DNA of 64,000 nt, taken from Paraspadella gotoi (Eukaryota > Chaetognatha). The notes under the pieces are model-generated. The model made no database searches and was not told where the DNA came from. It was given only the letters and a program-made list of their open reading frames with translations. The stretch spans positions 9,422,764 to 9,486,763 of the forward strand of contig CM119264.1 in the NCBI GenBank assembly GCA_051294375.1. Reading direction: 5' to 3'. The stretch's first letter is position 1, and each line of letters opens with the position of its first letter. The position numbers were made by a program, and so were the translations under genes. Below, one piece after another: positions 12,631-27,383 of the stretch.

Positions 12631-13490
12631 CTGGATGATATCGAACATCAACGTGAACCACGTGTCGCCGTCCGCAGACTGGGGATGAGTTTTGGCCTCG
12701 GGGAGAGAAATGATAACACATTTCCTGATGGCTCCGGGTCAGAAGTTGAGGAGGTCAGAAGGAGGCGACGGTCGCAGGTCAAAACGGCGAGAGGCGGCAA
12801 GAGTGAAAGGGCAAAAAAAGGAAAAAAGGAGGGAAAGACTCTGGACGGAGCCAGGTGAAGTGAACCAGGCGTGAAAGGTGTGAAAAGAAAAAAAAAACAT
12901 GATTACTGTACGAGAACAGTCAAAGATTGGAAATGGAATGTGCAAACAATCAAACATACAAACCTAATATTAAAATATAAAAATCATTCATAATGATTAT
13001 GGTAGAAAAGCTAAAAGAGATAAAAGCAGGAAAAGGTAAATAAATAAGCAGAGTAGTAAAAACGGACAAAAGTGTAGAAATGTAGTAGGAAAAGGCCTAA
13101 AACTGTTGATTACAAAAACAAAGAATTTAAAAAAAACAAACTAAGAAAGCAAAGAAGAAGAACAAAAGAAGTGAAAAAGCGGATTAATGATAAAAGAAAA
13201 AAAGAAGAAAACCGCGAAGTGGAAAAACAAAGAAGAGGAAAAGTGGAAAAAGCGGAAAATTGCAAAAGCGAATGGGCGGAAAAGCTCCTTCCGAGCTTTG
13301 TTGGTAGAATTCCACATTCGACTCACGAAATCCCCGCTTCTTTCCCAATTTCAACTACGAATTTTTAACTTGGGCGTTTAGGAATTTTTATTTCTTTTTA
13401 TGATTATTAAATCGAGGATTTATTCGCCAACTCTTTTTCACTTTATCTCTCTGCCTATATTTTTTTCAATAATTCGAATCCGTTTGTTTG

Positions 13491-13595
<105 letters not shown>

Positions 13596-14127
13596 AAAAA
13601 ATTGGCAGAGCGTCAAAGAGCATGTCCCTGCTCACATCTATTTTAAGAGGCAACATTTACTTTTTATAGCTCATTTAATTAGTTTTATGATATGCGATAT
13701 TTTTCAGACACAATACTTCTCTTTTAATTAAACGCATTGTTCGATGTCGATGACATTTAAAAGATTTTCAAAGTTGGCGCCAGTGATGTGATTGAAGATC
13801 GAAACTCTTGATAAATTCGAAATGTGACTGTCTGAGTAGCGCGATGTATTACCAGGTCTCCTGGCTGGAATTTGTCATCTTTTTAAATCCTGGTGTCAAG
13901 TAACCATCGAACCGTGTCGAATCGTGTCAAACCGTCACAATTTATCATTTTATTATTTTTTCTCCAGCAATTTTTTTCTTTCATTTTTTCCTCTTCGTCA
14001 TCGTTGTTGTTGTTGTTGTCGTCGTCCTCTTCGCTGTCTTCTTGATCGACGTCGACTTTATTTTTAGAATTCGTCGATAGATAGTCACCACTTATCCTTT
14101 AAATTATTTCTTTTTTATTTTAGTTGC

Positions 14128-14186
<59 letters not shown>

Positions 14187-14245
14187 TTTTTCTTTCTTTC
14201 TTTCTTTCTTTCTTTCTTTCCTTCTTTCTTTCTTTTTTTTTCTTT
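14128..14245 (+). repeat. (TTTC)n microsatellite
   Basis: Tetranucleotide TTTC array with a few single-base changes. The ORF through it encodes only Phe/Leu/Ser. Confidence 0.95.
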
Positions 14246-16512
14246 CTCACACAGCCCTTTAAGCCTCGGCTCGCTTTCTTTTTTTCCCCATTATTTCTTT
14301 TTTTCTGCGCTATTCTTGCCTCCCACTTTTTTTATTTCATCCTTCCCGATTTATTATTGTTAACTGATCTCATCTTTCTTCAATTTTTTCACATTTCCAA
14401 CATTTTTTTTGGTTCTTTTATTCAATTTCTCTTCTTTCCTCCGTTTTTTCCCATTTTTTCTCAACTTTTTTTTTCTCGCCAAAGCTTCCGCATTTTTTTT
14501 TATATCCTTATAGTATATTAACTTTTCGCTGTAATCTTCTTCTTCCTCCCCTTCTTCCTCTTTCTTCCCTCTCTCCTCTTCTGTTGGATTATGTAAAAAA
14601 AAAACGGAAGAGGGCATCGTCGACTCCATAAATCAATTGATGTCATCGTCGCGACGTCGAAAACAAAAGGGAAAAAGACGACGATGAATTTTCTTTAGCT
14701 TCCGAATCTAAAAAAAAAGAGGAAAAATAGAGCGTCATACTTATAGAATATTTAAACTGATGAGATTTGTTTTTGTTTTTTGTTTTTTTAGTTTTTACTT
14801 TTTTATGTTTCTTCATATTGAAATTGAAAAAGTCTCGACAAAAAAAAAAAACCGACGAGAGACAAAATAAAAAAAATATTAATCTTAAAACCATAAAAAT
14901 TAATGAACACGTTATACTAGCTAGCCTTTTTCAGCGAATGACAATAATAATACCAAATTTTTTGCCTAGAAATTGACATTTCTAAAATTTTGGGTTTTTT
15001 ATTTCGGTCAAAGGCTGAGACAGAGATATAAAGGTATTTAATATGACTGACATATCAGGGGACGCCGTTACGGGGAAGATGCAAAGTTGCCATTTTGGAT
15101 TTCGCAGCCGCAACGGACAAAGAAGACGTCATTTTCGAGGGAAGCAACTGCGTGAATCAATCGTCCGAGAGAGATCGAAATATATTATGAAGATAAAAAC
15201 CGATTGAACTGATCGATCGACCGACAGAAAAGAAACTAATTGTATTGTTTCAATGTTTTGAAATATTTTTGACACTATACATGGGCCGACATGATGCGTG
15301 TATACAAATACTTTAAACAATTAAATACTCGCGAAGAAAATCAATTAGTTACTCTTCTGACGGTTCATCGATCTGTCGGTCCTTACGTCCTTCTGTCCCA
15401 GTTCCGATTTAAATGCGAAATTGCTCATGACTGGGGGAAGTAATTCATCAATTAAGTTTATATTTGGTAGGAAGGTATGTTACCATAAGTCCTTTAATTT
15501 ACATATGTATCATACTTGTACAATGTGCAGTCACGTAATTATCTAAAATATCACATGACCAGAAATTCAATGCGGCATAATAAATGAAATATTGAGTTAT
15601 TTTAGATAATACCTGGCAGGCTGGTAAGAAAATGCTTCTTTTTAATGTTTTACACTTTTAAAAATTCTGTAATATAATCAGAAAGACAACGCGGTATAGT
15701 TCGTGTAATTCTTGAAAATTTCAGAAATGAATGATGTTCAATCTTTAAATCAGCATTATTTCAATAGTTTTGCTTTAGAGTTGAAAATACATTACTTCTG
15801 CTATCCAAAGTCAGGGTTAAATTTGATATGTATTCAATGAATAGATAATTATCATATTAATTGTACAAATTTCATGACAGTCACCTACTATAGTATTCCT
15901 TATCTTAGAGTTAAGGGAGTTGTCTGGGGCAAAGTAGCTAATTAAAAAATATCTACAGGTGTATTCCAGATGTAGAAACGTGTTAAATGTATTTGGGATT
16001 CGTTGAAAAAAAAAAACAATTGCCCATGTACATTCCATAGTGATTCAAATCATCGACAACCATGATTATTCTCATCGGTGTTCGCGACAAAAATACCATT
16101 TCAGTATAACACGTTCAAGAAAGATCATTTTTTTTTATAGAAAATCAACAGTTTATACACAGAGTCAATTGCAGAAAATAGAAAATTCATTGGAATTGAT
16201 CGCCTTCTTGAAGCTCGAGTTCCTCCGTCCTTAAGTTGGTCTCAACTCCATGATTTCCTTTGAAGACTCCATGGATTCTGAGGGATAAAGTTTTGTACAA
16301 CTTTAAAATAAAAAAAGAAAATAATATCCTTCAAAAATATTGTTTTATCCCTTCCCGTTGAGTAATTTTTTTTTTTTTAAACTAACAATAGTTTGTAATT
16401 AACTCCTTTACCTTCTTTGTTAGCTTTATTATCAATTCCATTTAAATTGACTTAACATTTTATTGACTAGACTTAGCTACGACTATTAATTTAGTTTTAT
16501 AATTACAAAGTA

Positions 16513-16519
16513 ATTTATT
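16513..16519 (-). terminator. Candidate polyadenylation signal of the aerolysin-like gene
   Basis: On the minus strand an AATAAA lies about 110 nt downstream of the stop codon at 16626-16628, the usual place for a cleavage/polyadenylation signal. Confidence 0.5.
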
Positions 16520-16625
16520 ATTTTTAACGTTTTCCGAAAATTTCAACTTGATAATTTTAATACCATCCTCAATGCCATTTACAATAGTACAAAAGGTTTC
16601 TTATAACGAAGAAATGGGTAAATGC

Positions 16626-17957
16626 TCACTTGAAGCGCAGGGAGTCTCCCTCCCTGACAAATTCGTCTCCTTCCAAATCACCGACGACTGGAAAATAAAG
16701 TTTCTTTTGGAGCAAAGTCTCCAAGCAAACGACCACGTTTCCGGTGATGGTCACTTCCGCTTCCCACGGAATTTCTACCACTTCGTCATATATGGTGAAG
16801 ATGGCCTGTTTTTTGGAGAAAAAAAAATTAACAAAAATAGTAAAACAGTTAAATTTTTATTCGGATTTTAGCAATTTAAAATATTTTTTCTGTTTTTGTT
16901 ACTACTTACATGAAAATGTTTATTAAATTTCAATTTAGAATGACACATCAAAATTAATTTTTTCCGCGAAACATGTAATTGATTAATTAATTATGGTTAT
17001 TCGATAGCTCGATTAAAATATTCAATTATTGGTTCTAATATTTATACTAATCTTACAGAAATAGTATAACAATTTTTTAAAAAAATATTATTATCATTAA
17101 TAATAATATTATTATCATTTTTCTACCTTGAGTGACTTTTGAGGCGGGATCGGAATTTCGTTCTCGATCGTGTAGGACTCCTCTTTTTCTTCCGATTGCT
17201 CCTCGTTCGTATCCACGGACAACGAGGTCTCAAAGTTGACCCCAAATTCTCCGAAACAAGACGGGATTTTCGGCTTGAATTCCAAACCCATTCCCACGCT
17301 GAGGCCTGAAAAGTGAGAGTATTTTAAATGTCTTTACACGTACATAACTGCTTCCTTGAGATGCGCATAGGACAATGGACGTACAGTACGTCGTACACTG
17401 AAATTACTGTCAAAAAAGGCAGATTCATTACTTTTATTGAGTGTCCAATTAAAGCTAGACTTTTGAGTTTTCGTGTGACTAAACTTTCCAGTCAAGACTT
17501 GGCTCCCACCATTGTGGAAAACTTGTTCAAACGTGTATCCCGGCTTCTTCTCGTCGACTATAGGATCCAGGTAAGTAATTTTTCCGATCACAATTTCGAC
17601 CTGAGACATTGAAGAAAAATAAAGATGTCAGCACAATAAGATAGTTTTATTTTCATAGAAAATTAAAAAAAAAAAACCTGTTTTCTTTGTCTCACCCGAT
17701 TCTCAGAATTCTCGTTCCGCTCGTCCTTTCCGTAAGCGTCAACCCACTTCACTTTCTTGTTTTTCCCCTTGGCAAAGTTTTCGGCCCAGTTTTGAAAGTG
17801 GACATCGAAATCCGAAAGCTTCTTGTCTTCAGCTATTAAAGTTAAGCAAATTTAAAAGATAACGATAAAGCAAAGATTTAAAAAATAAGATATTTAGGTA
17901 CTATCCAAAATTGTTATCGTTACATGATGCGTCAGGTTGAAGATCGTCCTGCGACAT
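16626..17957 (-). CDS. Aerolysin / ETX-MTX2-like pore-forming protein, five exons, complete
   Basis: Five exons join in phase (17957-17924, 17832-17696, 17600-17432, 17305-17127, 16805-16626) with GT-AG borders, giving 699 nt and 232 residues. The start is the ATG at 17957, read MSQDDLQ; no signal peptide is evident, so the protein is cytosolic or leaves by an unusual route. Exons 3-5 show the ETX/MTX2 pattern: a GKITYLDP strand, Ser/Thr-rich alternating strands around the putative membrane-inserting loop, a central SVGMGLEFKPKIP segment, and a PIPPQKS turn before a late VTITG strand. Family members oligomerise and insert a beta-barrel into membranes; roles in prey capture, defence or endolysosomal traffic are known elsewhere. 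Receptor specificity cannot be read because no lectin or other binding domain is obvious. The stop TGA overlaps a donor-like GTGAGC (16629-16624), so a further 3' exon is conceivable. No reading-frame damage is seen. Confidence 0.82.
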
Positions 17958-18205
17958 ATTTTCTCAATGAAATGCAGTTGAGCTTCTCGTAGACACCCGG
18001 TTGGTCAGATCTGGCGATACAGCGGGTTTAAAATATAAATAGCAATAACGAAATAACAAAATAAGAGCAATAACAAAAAAAGTTTAAAAAAAAAATATTT
18101 TCGCTGCTTTGTAAGGGGAACAGAACCTACAATATATTGAATGATAGTAGCTGATAGGATCCTCATCGTCGACATGAAAAAAAAAAAATCAAAGCGCAAG
18201 AGCTG

Positions 18206-18240
18206 ACTGAGGAAGGAGTTAGTCAACTCGTCTTTATGTA
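18206..18240 (-). promoter_or_regulatory. Candidate core promoter (TATA-like plus Inr) of the aerolysin-like gene
   Basis: On the minus strand a TATA-like ACATAAAG (about 18239-18232) is followed about 29 nt later by TCAGTC (18210-18205), matching the arthropod-type initiator TCAGT. It would give a 5' leader of about 250 nt before the ATG at 17957. Spacing and order fit a core promoter; no transcript evidence is available. Confidence 0.4.
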
Positions 18241-18247
18241 TGCTTTG

Positions 18248-18565
18248 GTCGTTGAGTTTCGCAAACTGAAAAAGACCGCTGATTGGTTGAGATAATCGTC
18301 CGCTTTGACTTCTTTGAATTCTAAGAAAGACTCGACAAGTTCCTAAATAAACTCTTTTTTTGAATCAAAAGAATTGTGTAATAACGAGATTCTGAGAAAG
18401 ACTAGACAAGTTTCTAAAAATAGACTCTTTCATTTAATGAGAAGAATTGTTTCGCAAGTTTCGCAAACTGAAAAAAGACCGCTGATTGGTTGAGATAATC
18501 GTGCGATTTGACAAAGCCTTTGTGATTACTTCGAATTCTAAGAAAGACTCGACAAGTTCCAAAAT
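18248..18565 (-). promoter_or_regulatory. Duplicated CCAAT/GATA-containing upstream element
   Basis: A block containing GCTGATTGGTTGAGATAATC (inverse complement carries CCAATCAGC) occurs at 18279-18298 and again at 18481-18500, each followed by TCTAAGAAAGACTCGACAAG-like sequence. A middle partial unit lies between them. Both units sit within about 350 bp upstream of the candidate promoter of the aerolysin-like gene. A CCAAT box beside AGATAA suggests NF-Y and GATA-type sites, but function is inferred. Confidence 0.45.
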
Positions 18566-19065
18566 TTCAGTAGGAATCGGTAATTAATTAATTATTTAAT
18601 AATTAATTGATTGATTGACTGATTAATTAATTATTGATTAATTAATTAACTAATTAATTGATTAACTGATTAATGATTTGATTATTTAATAAATATCGCA
18701 TTTACATTTAATATAAAAAGAAAAAGAAGCATAATCAATTTCATTTAAACTCATTTGGACTCGGACGATTCCATCGAAACTTCATATCCAGCTCAATCAC
18801 ACACTTCCCTACCCACACACTAAATTTCATTCTAATCCATCCATCCAATCACGAGTAATTGTTTTGTGCTAAGGTGGGACGGACGGACAGACAGACGGAC
18901 AGATAGACAGACGGACGGACGGATATCATTTTTTTTTGCATAATTTATCATAATTCGATGTTCTGACATAATATAAGTGAATCCCCGACAAGATTGAGGG
19001 GGCGGACCGACGGACCGACAAAGTGAATTATAGAGTCGGGATCTGCTGATAGTATTCTATGGAAC
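18560..19065 (+). repeat. Dispersed repeat family (ATTAATTA-rich head, GACGGACGGA tail), copy 1
   Basis: An ATTAATTAATTG-rich head leads into a body with TTTAAACTCATTT, CCATCGAAACTT, AATCACACACTT and CGAGTAATTG. Then come a GGACGGACAGACAGACGGAC stretch and a CCGACAAGATTGAGGG / GAATTATAGAGTCGGGATCTGCT end. The same order of blocks recurs at 34960-35440, so this is a repeat element of about 450-500 bp. Confidence 0.65.
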
Positions 19066-19692
19066 GATTCTACTATACATTTTTATGTGTATATTGATAT
19101 GTATATAAAATTTAAAAATATTACTCCATCTTAAAACTTTTCACTTCTTTTCTTTGAAAAAGTCCAACTGCTCCTCTCTTTCGGTAGCCAAAAAAAAAGT
19201 CAGGGGAAAAGTTAATTTGATTTTATTAGGTTTCTTTGGATGTTTCACTTCTGCGCAGAAGTTTTCGTCATTGTCGATATCGTTGTTGTTGTTGTCGCAA
19301 TAGGCCACGGTACCGAGAAGAATGCAACGTTGGTTGAATTAGCTTTGCCCTATTTTTCAGCTTAAAACCACTACTAAAATATGTTAACATTCTTTATCAG
19401 TATCAGAAGGTTATTAAGAATAGGAATAACTAGTATTCTTGGTCGGGAAACCGTGCACTCAAGCCCAGTCGATTAGAGTGCTGCAAGCAACAATTGTAGC
19501 ATACCCGAAACCAACAATATGCTGGTACGCAAATACACCTCATATACACTTGGCTTATTTTTTTATTCATTTCTCGATCTCGTTTTTCTTCAATAAAATT
19601 GTATCTTAAGTTGGACATGGATGCATATGTATAATTGTATTTCTTATGATGATTTCTTTTGATAATTACTTGATTGATAGTAATTAACCTTT

Positions 19693-19697
<5 letters not shown>

Positions 19698-19759
<62 letters not shown>

Positions 19760-19765
19760 GTTCCC
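19698..19765 (+). repeat. (CT)n microsatellite
   Basis: About 65 bp of CT dinucleotides, nearly uninterrupted. Confidence 0.95.
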
Positions 19766-20009
19766 ACCCTTTAGCCTCAGTCTTTCATCAGTTTCATCAC
19801 CATAAAGAAAAAAAAGCGTCTGTGGTTCTTTGAAAAGGATCATCATCGAAATGGTTTCTCTTTCTCTCTGCAAAATTGTTTTCTCGTTTTTAGAATTTTT
19901 TTCCTTCTCCGTTTCTTTTTTTTTTGTGTTGATGACAAACATGTAATTTATGAAACGGAAATCATAAACTTTTTCATCAAGGAACAAAAAAATATTCATC
20001 TAAATTTCT

Positions 20010-20044
20010 TTCTCTCTCTCTGTCTTTCTCAGTCTCTCTCTGTC

Positions 20045-20100
<56 letters not shown>
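20010..20100 (+). repeat. (CT)n microsatellite with CTGT interruptions
   Basis: CT array with regularly spaced TCTGTC interruptions on the left and pure CT on the right. Confidence 0.93.
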
Positions 20101-20386
20101 CCCTTCTTACCTTCTCCGTCTTTCCTATTACTTCAAGGTTCATAAATCTCGCCCAACTTGGAGCGATAAAAGGAAAGTTAATTGTACTAAATTGCATTAA
20201 AAAAGAGATATAAATGGAGAAAGGAGAAAATCGGAGAGTAAGCGAGTGAGCGACGTGACGAAGCTGAGAGCAGACTAGAGTTGAAAGGTTTTTTTAAAAT
20301 TGACCGACTTACCCAACGATAAATCGCAGAAACTGAAAGATCAATCTGAAAAGGGACTCCCTGTTTATTTCCTAACCTCTTACATA

Positions 20387-20450
20387 TGAAATTGGTACAA
20401 CCAATATAAAAATTATCCATTAATTTAATAAATAAGCTATTTTGCCCATG
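20387..20450 (+). repeat. Short dispersed repeat with ATTGGTACAACCAAT palindrome, copy 1
   Basis: A block of about 60 bp starting ATGAAATTGGTACAACCAAT and running through AAAAATTATCCATT and AATAAGCTATTTTG is shared with 26337-26405 and 26643-26705. The inverted repeat ATTGGT-ACA-ACCAAT lies at its left end. Confidence 0.75.
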
Positions 20451-21036
20451 ACTAAATTACATAAAATTCTAACTCGTTTATCACAAGATCGTTTAATTTC
20501 AAACCCTCCATTTTTTGAATATTCTTTCTCTAATTCTTTTTTTTTAGTTTCTTTGTTTCTTTGTTTCTTTGTTTCTGTCCTTTCATTCTGTCTTTCCTCT
20601 TTCCTACTTTTAATATTGAAAGTATCCCTTTCCATTTGTTACTTGTCTAATTTCAAGTTCCTACTTTCCTTTCGTCTCAGTTGTTTCCTACCCTCCGTTC
20701 CAGATTCTAGCCCCACCTGTCTGCCGGAAAAAAAAAAAAATTAAAAAGAGGGAATTATTTGCTTTGAAAGCTTAAGTTAATCCTTTTAATTTTTCGCGTC
20801 TCTCCTCAGCTGTTTTCCTTTCCTTTCTCATTTTCGAGTTGATCCTCAGGAATTAAGCCGAAGAGATTCTACTCTTTCCACTCGTCATTAACTTTCTAAA
20901 AATCTCTCGAGAGATTCGCGCGTCCAGACGAAAAAAAATACCGTCTAAATATAGTTTTCTTGTAAAGAGTAATATTTCAACTTAAATACACTCGTTTTAG
21001 CACAGTGATTTTACTGATTTCTTTCTCGTTCCACAG

Positions 21037-24691
<3,655 letters not shown>

Positions 24692-24799
24692 TGATCTCCC
24701 ATAATCCCCAGTTGTGTCCGTCGCTAGAAAAGTCGTCTGCTCTCGTTACTCCGTTTTTTTTTATAAAACTGTGTTTTTTTTTGGTTACTAGTTTTTGTG

Positions 24800-24900
24800 T
24801 TGAATTTAAATTGAATTGAATTGAATTGAATTGAATTGAATTGAATTGAATTGAATTGAATTGAATTGAATTGATTTGAATTGAATTGAATTGAATTTAA
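24800..24900 (+). repeat. (AATTG)n pentanucleotide array
   Basis: About 17-18 tandem AATTG units lie about 110 bp after the stop of the GFRA-like gene, likely in its 3' UTR. The tract ends before an AATAAA near 24959. Confidence 0.95.
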
Positions 24901-24956
24901 ATCCGGGTACAAAAAAGTTGTCATGATCATATTAATTTTATTTTCGTTCATCAAAA

Positions 24957-24964
24957 AAATAAAG
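24957..24964 (+). terminator. Candidate polyadenylation signal of the GFRA-like gene
   Basis: AATAAA about 270 nt downstream of the stop codon at 24689-24691. Confidence 0.4.
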
Positions 24965-25841
24965 ATTTTCCTGTTAGTTTATCACGCGTTGCGATATAAC
25001 TTTTGTTTTTAAAAAAGAATAAGAAAAAAAAAAAACCAAAAAGGATACTATGTAATAGGACGGACGCCTAGAAAGGGTCAGTCATTGGAATCGAATTGGT
25101 GCTAAAAGTGTGATGCGGTTGTTTTTAAGTCATTTGCCCATTGGCGTTTCGATCGCCACCTCGCGTTTTTTTTTACCCAAAGGTGTCTCGTCGATTTACA
25201 GTGTTTACCTTTATCATTATGCCGTTTATACAGAAACATATCAGACGCGACAGAGTAAAAACCAATTTGGCTTCAACCCCATGGTATATATCTCTCTCTC
25301 TCTTTTTTCGTGAAATACCCAAACTTCGTTTTCAATTGGCGCATTCGGAAATCAAAAAGATTATTAGATATATCTAAGGGAATATTAAAGGCTATTATCA
25401 AAAGTTTATTTGAATTTAAATCTATTTAGATTTGTTTTTAATTCGTTTTTAAAACTTGGATATTTTTGGTCATTTAATTCATTCGGTCCTAAAGAAAACT
25501 TCAAAATGTTTATTTATATTATTACGCATTATATTATATTTGTATAAATGTGTAAATAAAATGTTTTTATGTTGAAACTATTCTTTTTTTTTATCTCGCA
25601 ATTATTGTAAAAACTAGTATAAAATGAATTGTTGAAGAGACATCACATCCACGATAATTTTAAATTAGCTTTAGGCAATTTGTTGTGGCATTTACAAGTG
25701 CACTTTAATTTTTTTTTTGCCAATACCATTTCTATTCAAATGGACAAAAAAATAATTAAAATTCACTTGTAAATCCCTCAACGAATAGCTTCGTACTTTT
25801 ATCAAAATTATCTATTTCCTGAAATAGAGAGAAAAATAAGC

Positions 25842-25845
<4 letters not shown>

Positions 25846-25933
<88 letters not shown>

Positions 25934-25937
25934 AGGA
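25846..25937 (+). repeat. (AAAG)n microsatellite
   Basis: Clean tetranucleotide array of over 20 units. Confidence 0.96.
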
Positions 25938-26336
25938 AATGATGAATAGAAACCTAATTATTTTGCGGTTATTTGATTTCAATAAACCGTGACTGAACAT
26001 AACTATTTATACCAATAATACCACATTTGACGACAGTTTTCTAAAGAAAAATCAAAGAAGCCAAGAAAAATTTTATTAACAAAAACAATACGGGGTAAAA
26101 TTGATAAAGAAAAACCTAAAACAATAACAATGTAATTGTAAAAGATATAATTGCATTAGACAACTGTGTGTCTTTCCAATGTGATCGTCGACGCTCTCAA
26201 AGCATCAGCCATGGCCTCCAAGTTGCCAGACACCTTCCGATCTGTGGTCAGATGTAATTCGTCATTAAAAATTAAAAATATATATATGAAAAAGAAAAAA
26301 AGCAACAACCGAATAGGAAAGTACAGTAGCTGCTTT

Positions 26337-26405
26337 ATGAAATTGGTACAACCAATATAAAAATTATCCATTCATTTAGTAAATAAGCTATCTTGACCCC
26401 TGACT
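26337..26405 (+). repeat. Short dispersed repeat with ATTGGTACAACCAAT palindrome, copy 2
   Basis: Matches 20387-20450 and 26643-26705, here ending in CTATCTTGACCCCTGACTT. Confidence 0.75.
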
Positions 26406-26642
26406 TTGGACAAGCTTTGGTAGTTTAAGGCCTCCATCACTCTTACAAGATAATGACATATCAAGCTTTCAATCAAGACTCTCTCACAGTCTCGTTTATT
26501 CACTCTCAAAGTACTTGGCTTACCTATCTATGAAGTGGTATAATATTTCAAATAATGTTTCAATTGTATGAAAAGATCACTCCCTTAAGTATTAGTATTA
26601 GATTACTCCGCCCAGCATCAAAATACAAGGTGCTGTATTTTA

Positions 26643-26705
26643 TAAAATTGGTACAACCAATATAAAAATTATCCATTAATTTAATAAATAAGCTATCTTG
26701 CACCT
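26643..26705 (+). repeat. Short dispersed repeat with ATTGGTACAACCAAT palindrome, copy 3
   Basis: Third copy, only about 240 bp from copy 2, ending in CTATCTTGCACCTGACTT. Confidence 0.75.
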
Positions 26706-26939
26706 GACTTAGAACAATGGACAGTAAGGCGTAGTAAAATTCCTAAATTTAACTTTAATTAAAATTCTAAAAGTGAAGAACGAACAACATTATACTAATG
26801 AACATTTATGTCATAAAAAAATTTATAATAAATTTACAATTTACGCAGTAAGCCATATTTATAATAGTACTAAACCAATAAAGGTTAAAATTTCAAAACA
26901 GTTTTTTCTAAGATTTTTTTGCAGATTTGGATTCGTCAT

Positions 26940-27345
26940 AAAAAGTTGATAAAAAGAAATATAACTCTTTTTGAAAAATTCCTTCATTAAGTGGGTCAAA
27001 AATTATAAAAAGCTATATTTTAAGCTAAAAATTTACTTTTTAATTTTATATATTAAATATAGTTTTTTTAATTTTTAACCCACTTAATGAAAGAATTTTT
27101 AAAAATGATTTATATTTTCTTTTATCAACTTTTGACGAGGAATTCAAATCTGCAATCAAAATTAAGAAAAGCCTATTTTGAAATTTTTCGATTTTATAAG
27201 GATAGTACTATATACAAATATAGCCTACTGCGAAAATTAAAAAACATAAAATTAGTCTTTTTTACAAATTAATATTCACTAATGGTATATTGTTCACAAT
27301 TGACTTTTAGAATTTTCCTATGTAACTTTCACTACGCCTTCGTTG
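26940..27345 (+). mobile_element. MITE-like foldback element
   Basis: The left part, with AAAAGTTGATAAAAAG and CTTCATTAAGTGGG, is the reverse complement of sequence at about 27070-27140, which has CCCACTTAATGAAAG and TTTATCAACTTTT. A hairpin with arms of about 65 bp results. The right portion continues into the block shared with 11270-11510. No transposase frame is present. Confidence 0.55.
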
Positions 27346-27383
27346 GTTTAAGGCCTCCATCACTCTTACTTTATATACGTTTT

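Larger units (their letters stand above)
25000..27380. other. Intergenic stretch between the GFRA-like and OATP genes
   Basis: AT-rich sequence with dispersed repeats and an AAAG array. I see no supported exon. The two genes converge here, so part of it is 3' UTR of one or both. Confidence 0.5.

Noticed and set aside
14128-14245. Tandem array considered as a CRISPR-like or satellite structure
   Set aside because: Simple TTTC tetranucleotide repeat with no spacers; the same applies to the AAAG, AATG and AATTG arrays.
26160-26255. Minus-strand segment ending ...ERHTVV considered as the OATP C-terminus with a PDZ ligand
   Set aside because: Its phase does not match the preceding exon, and a better terminal exon with the last helix and a stop was found at 27528-27384.
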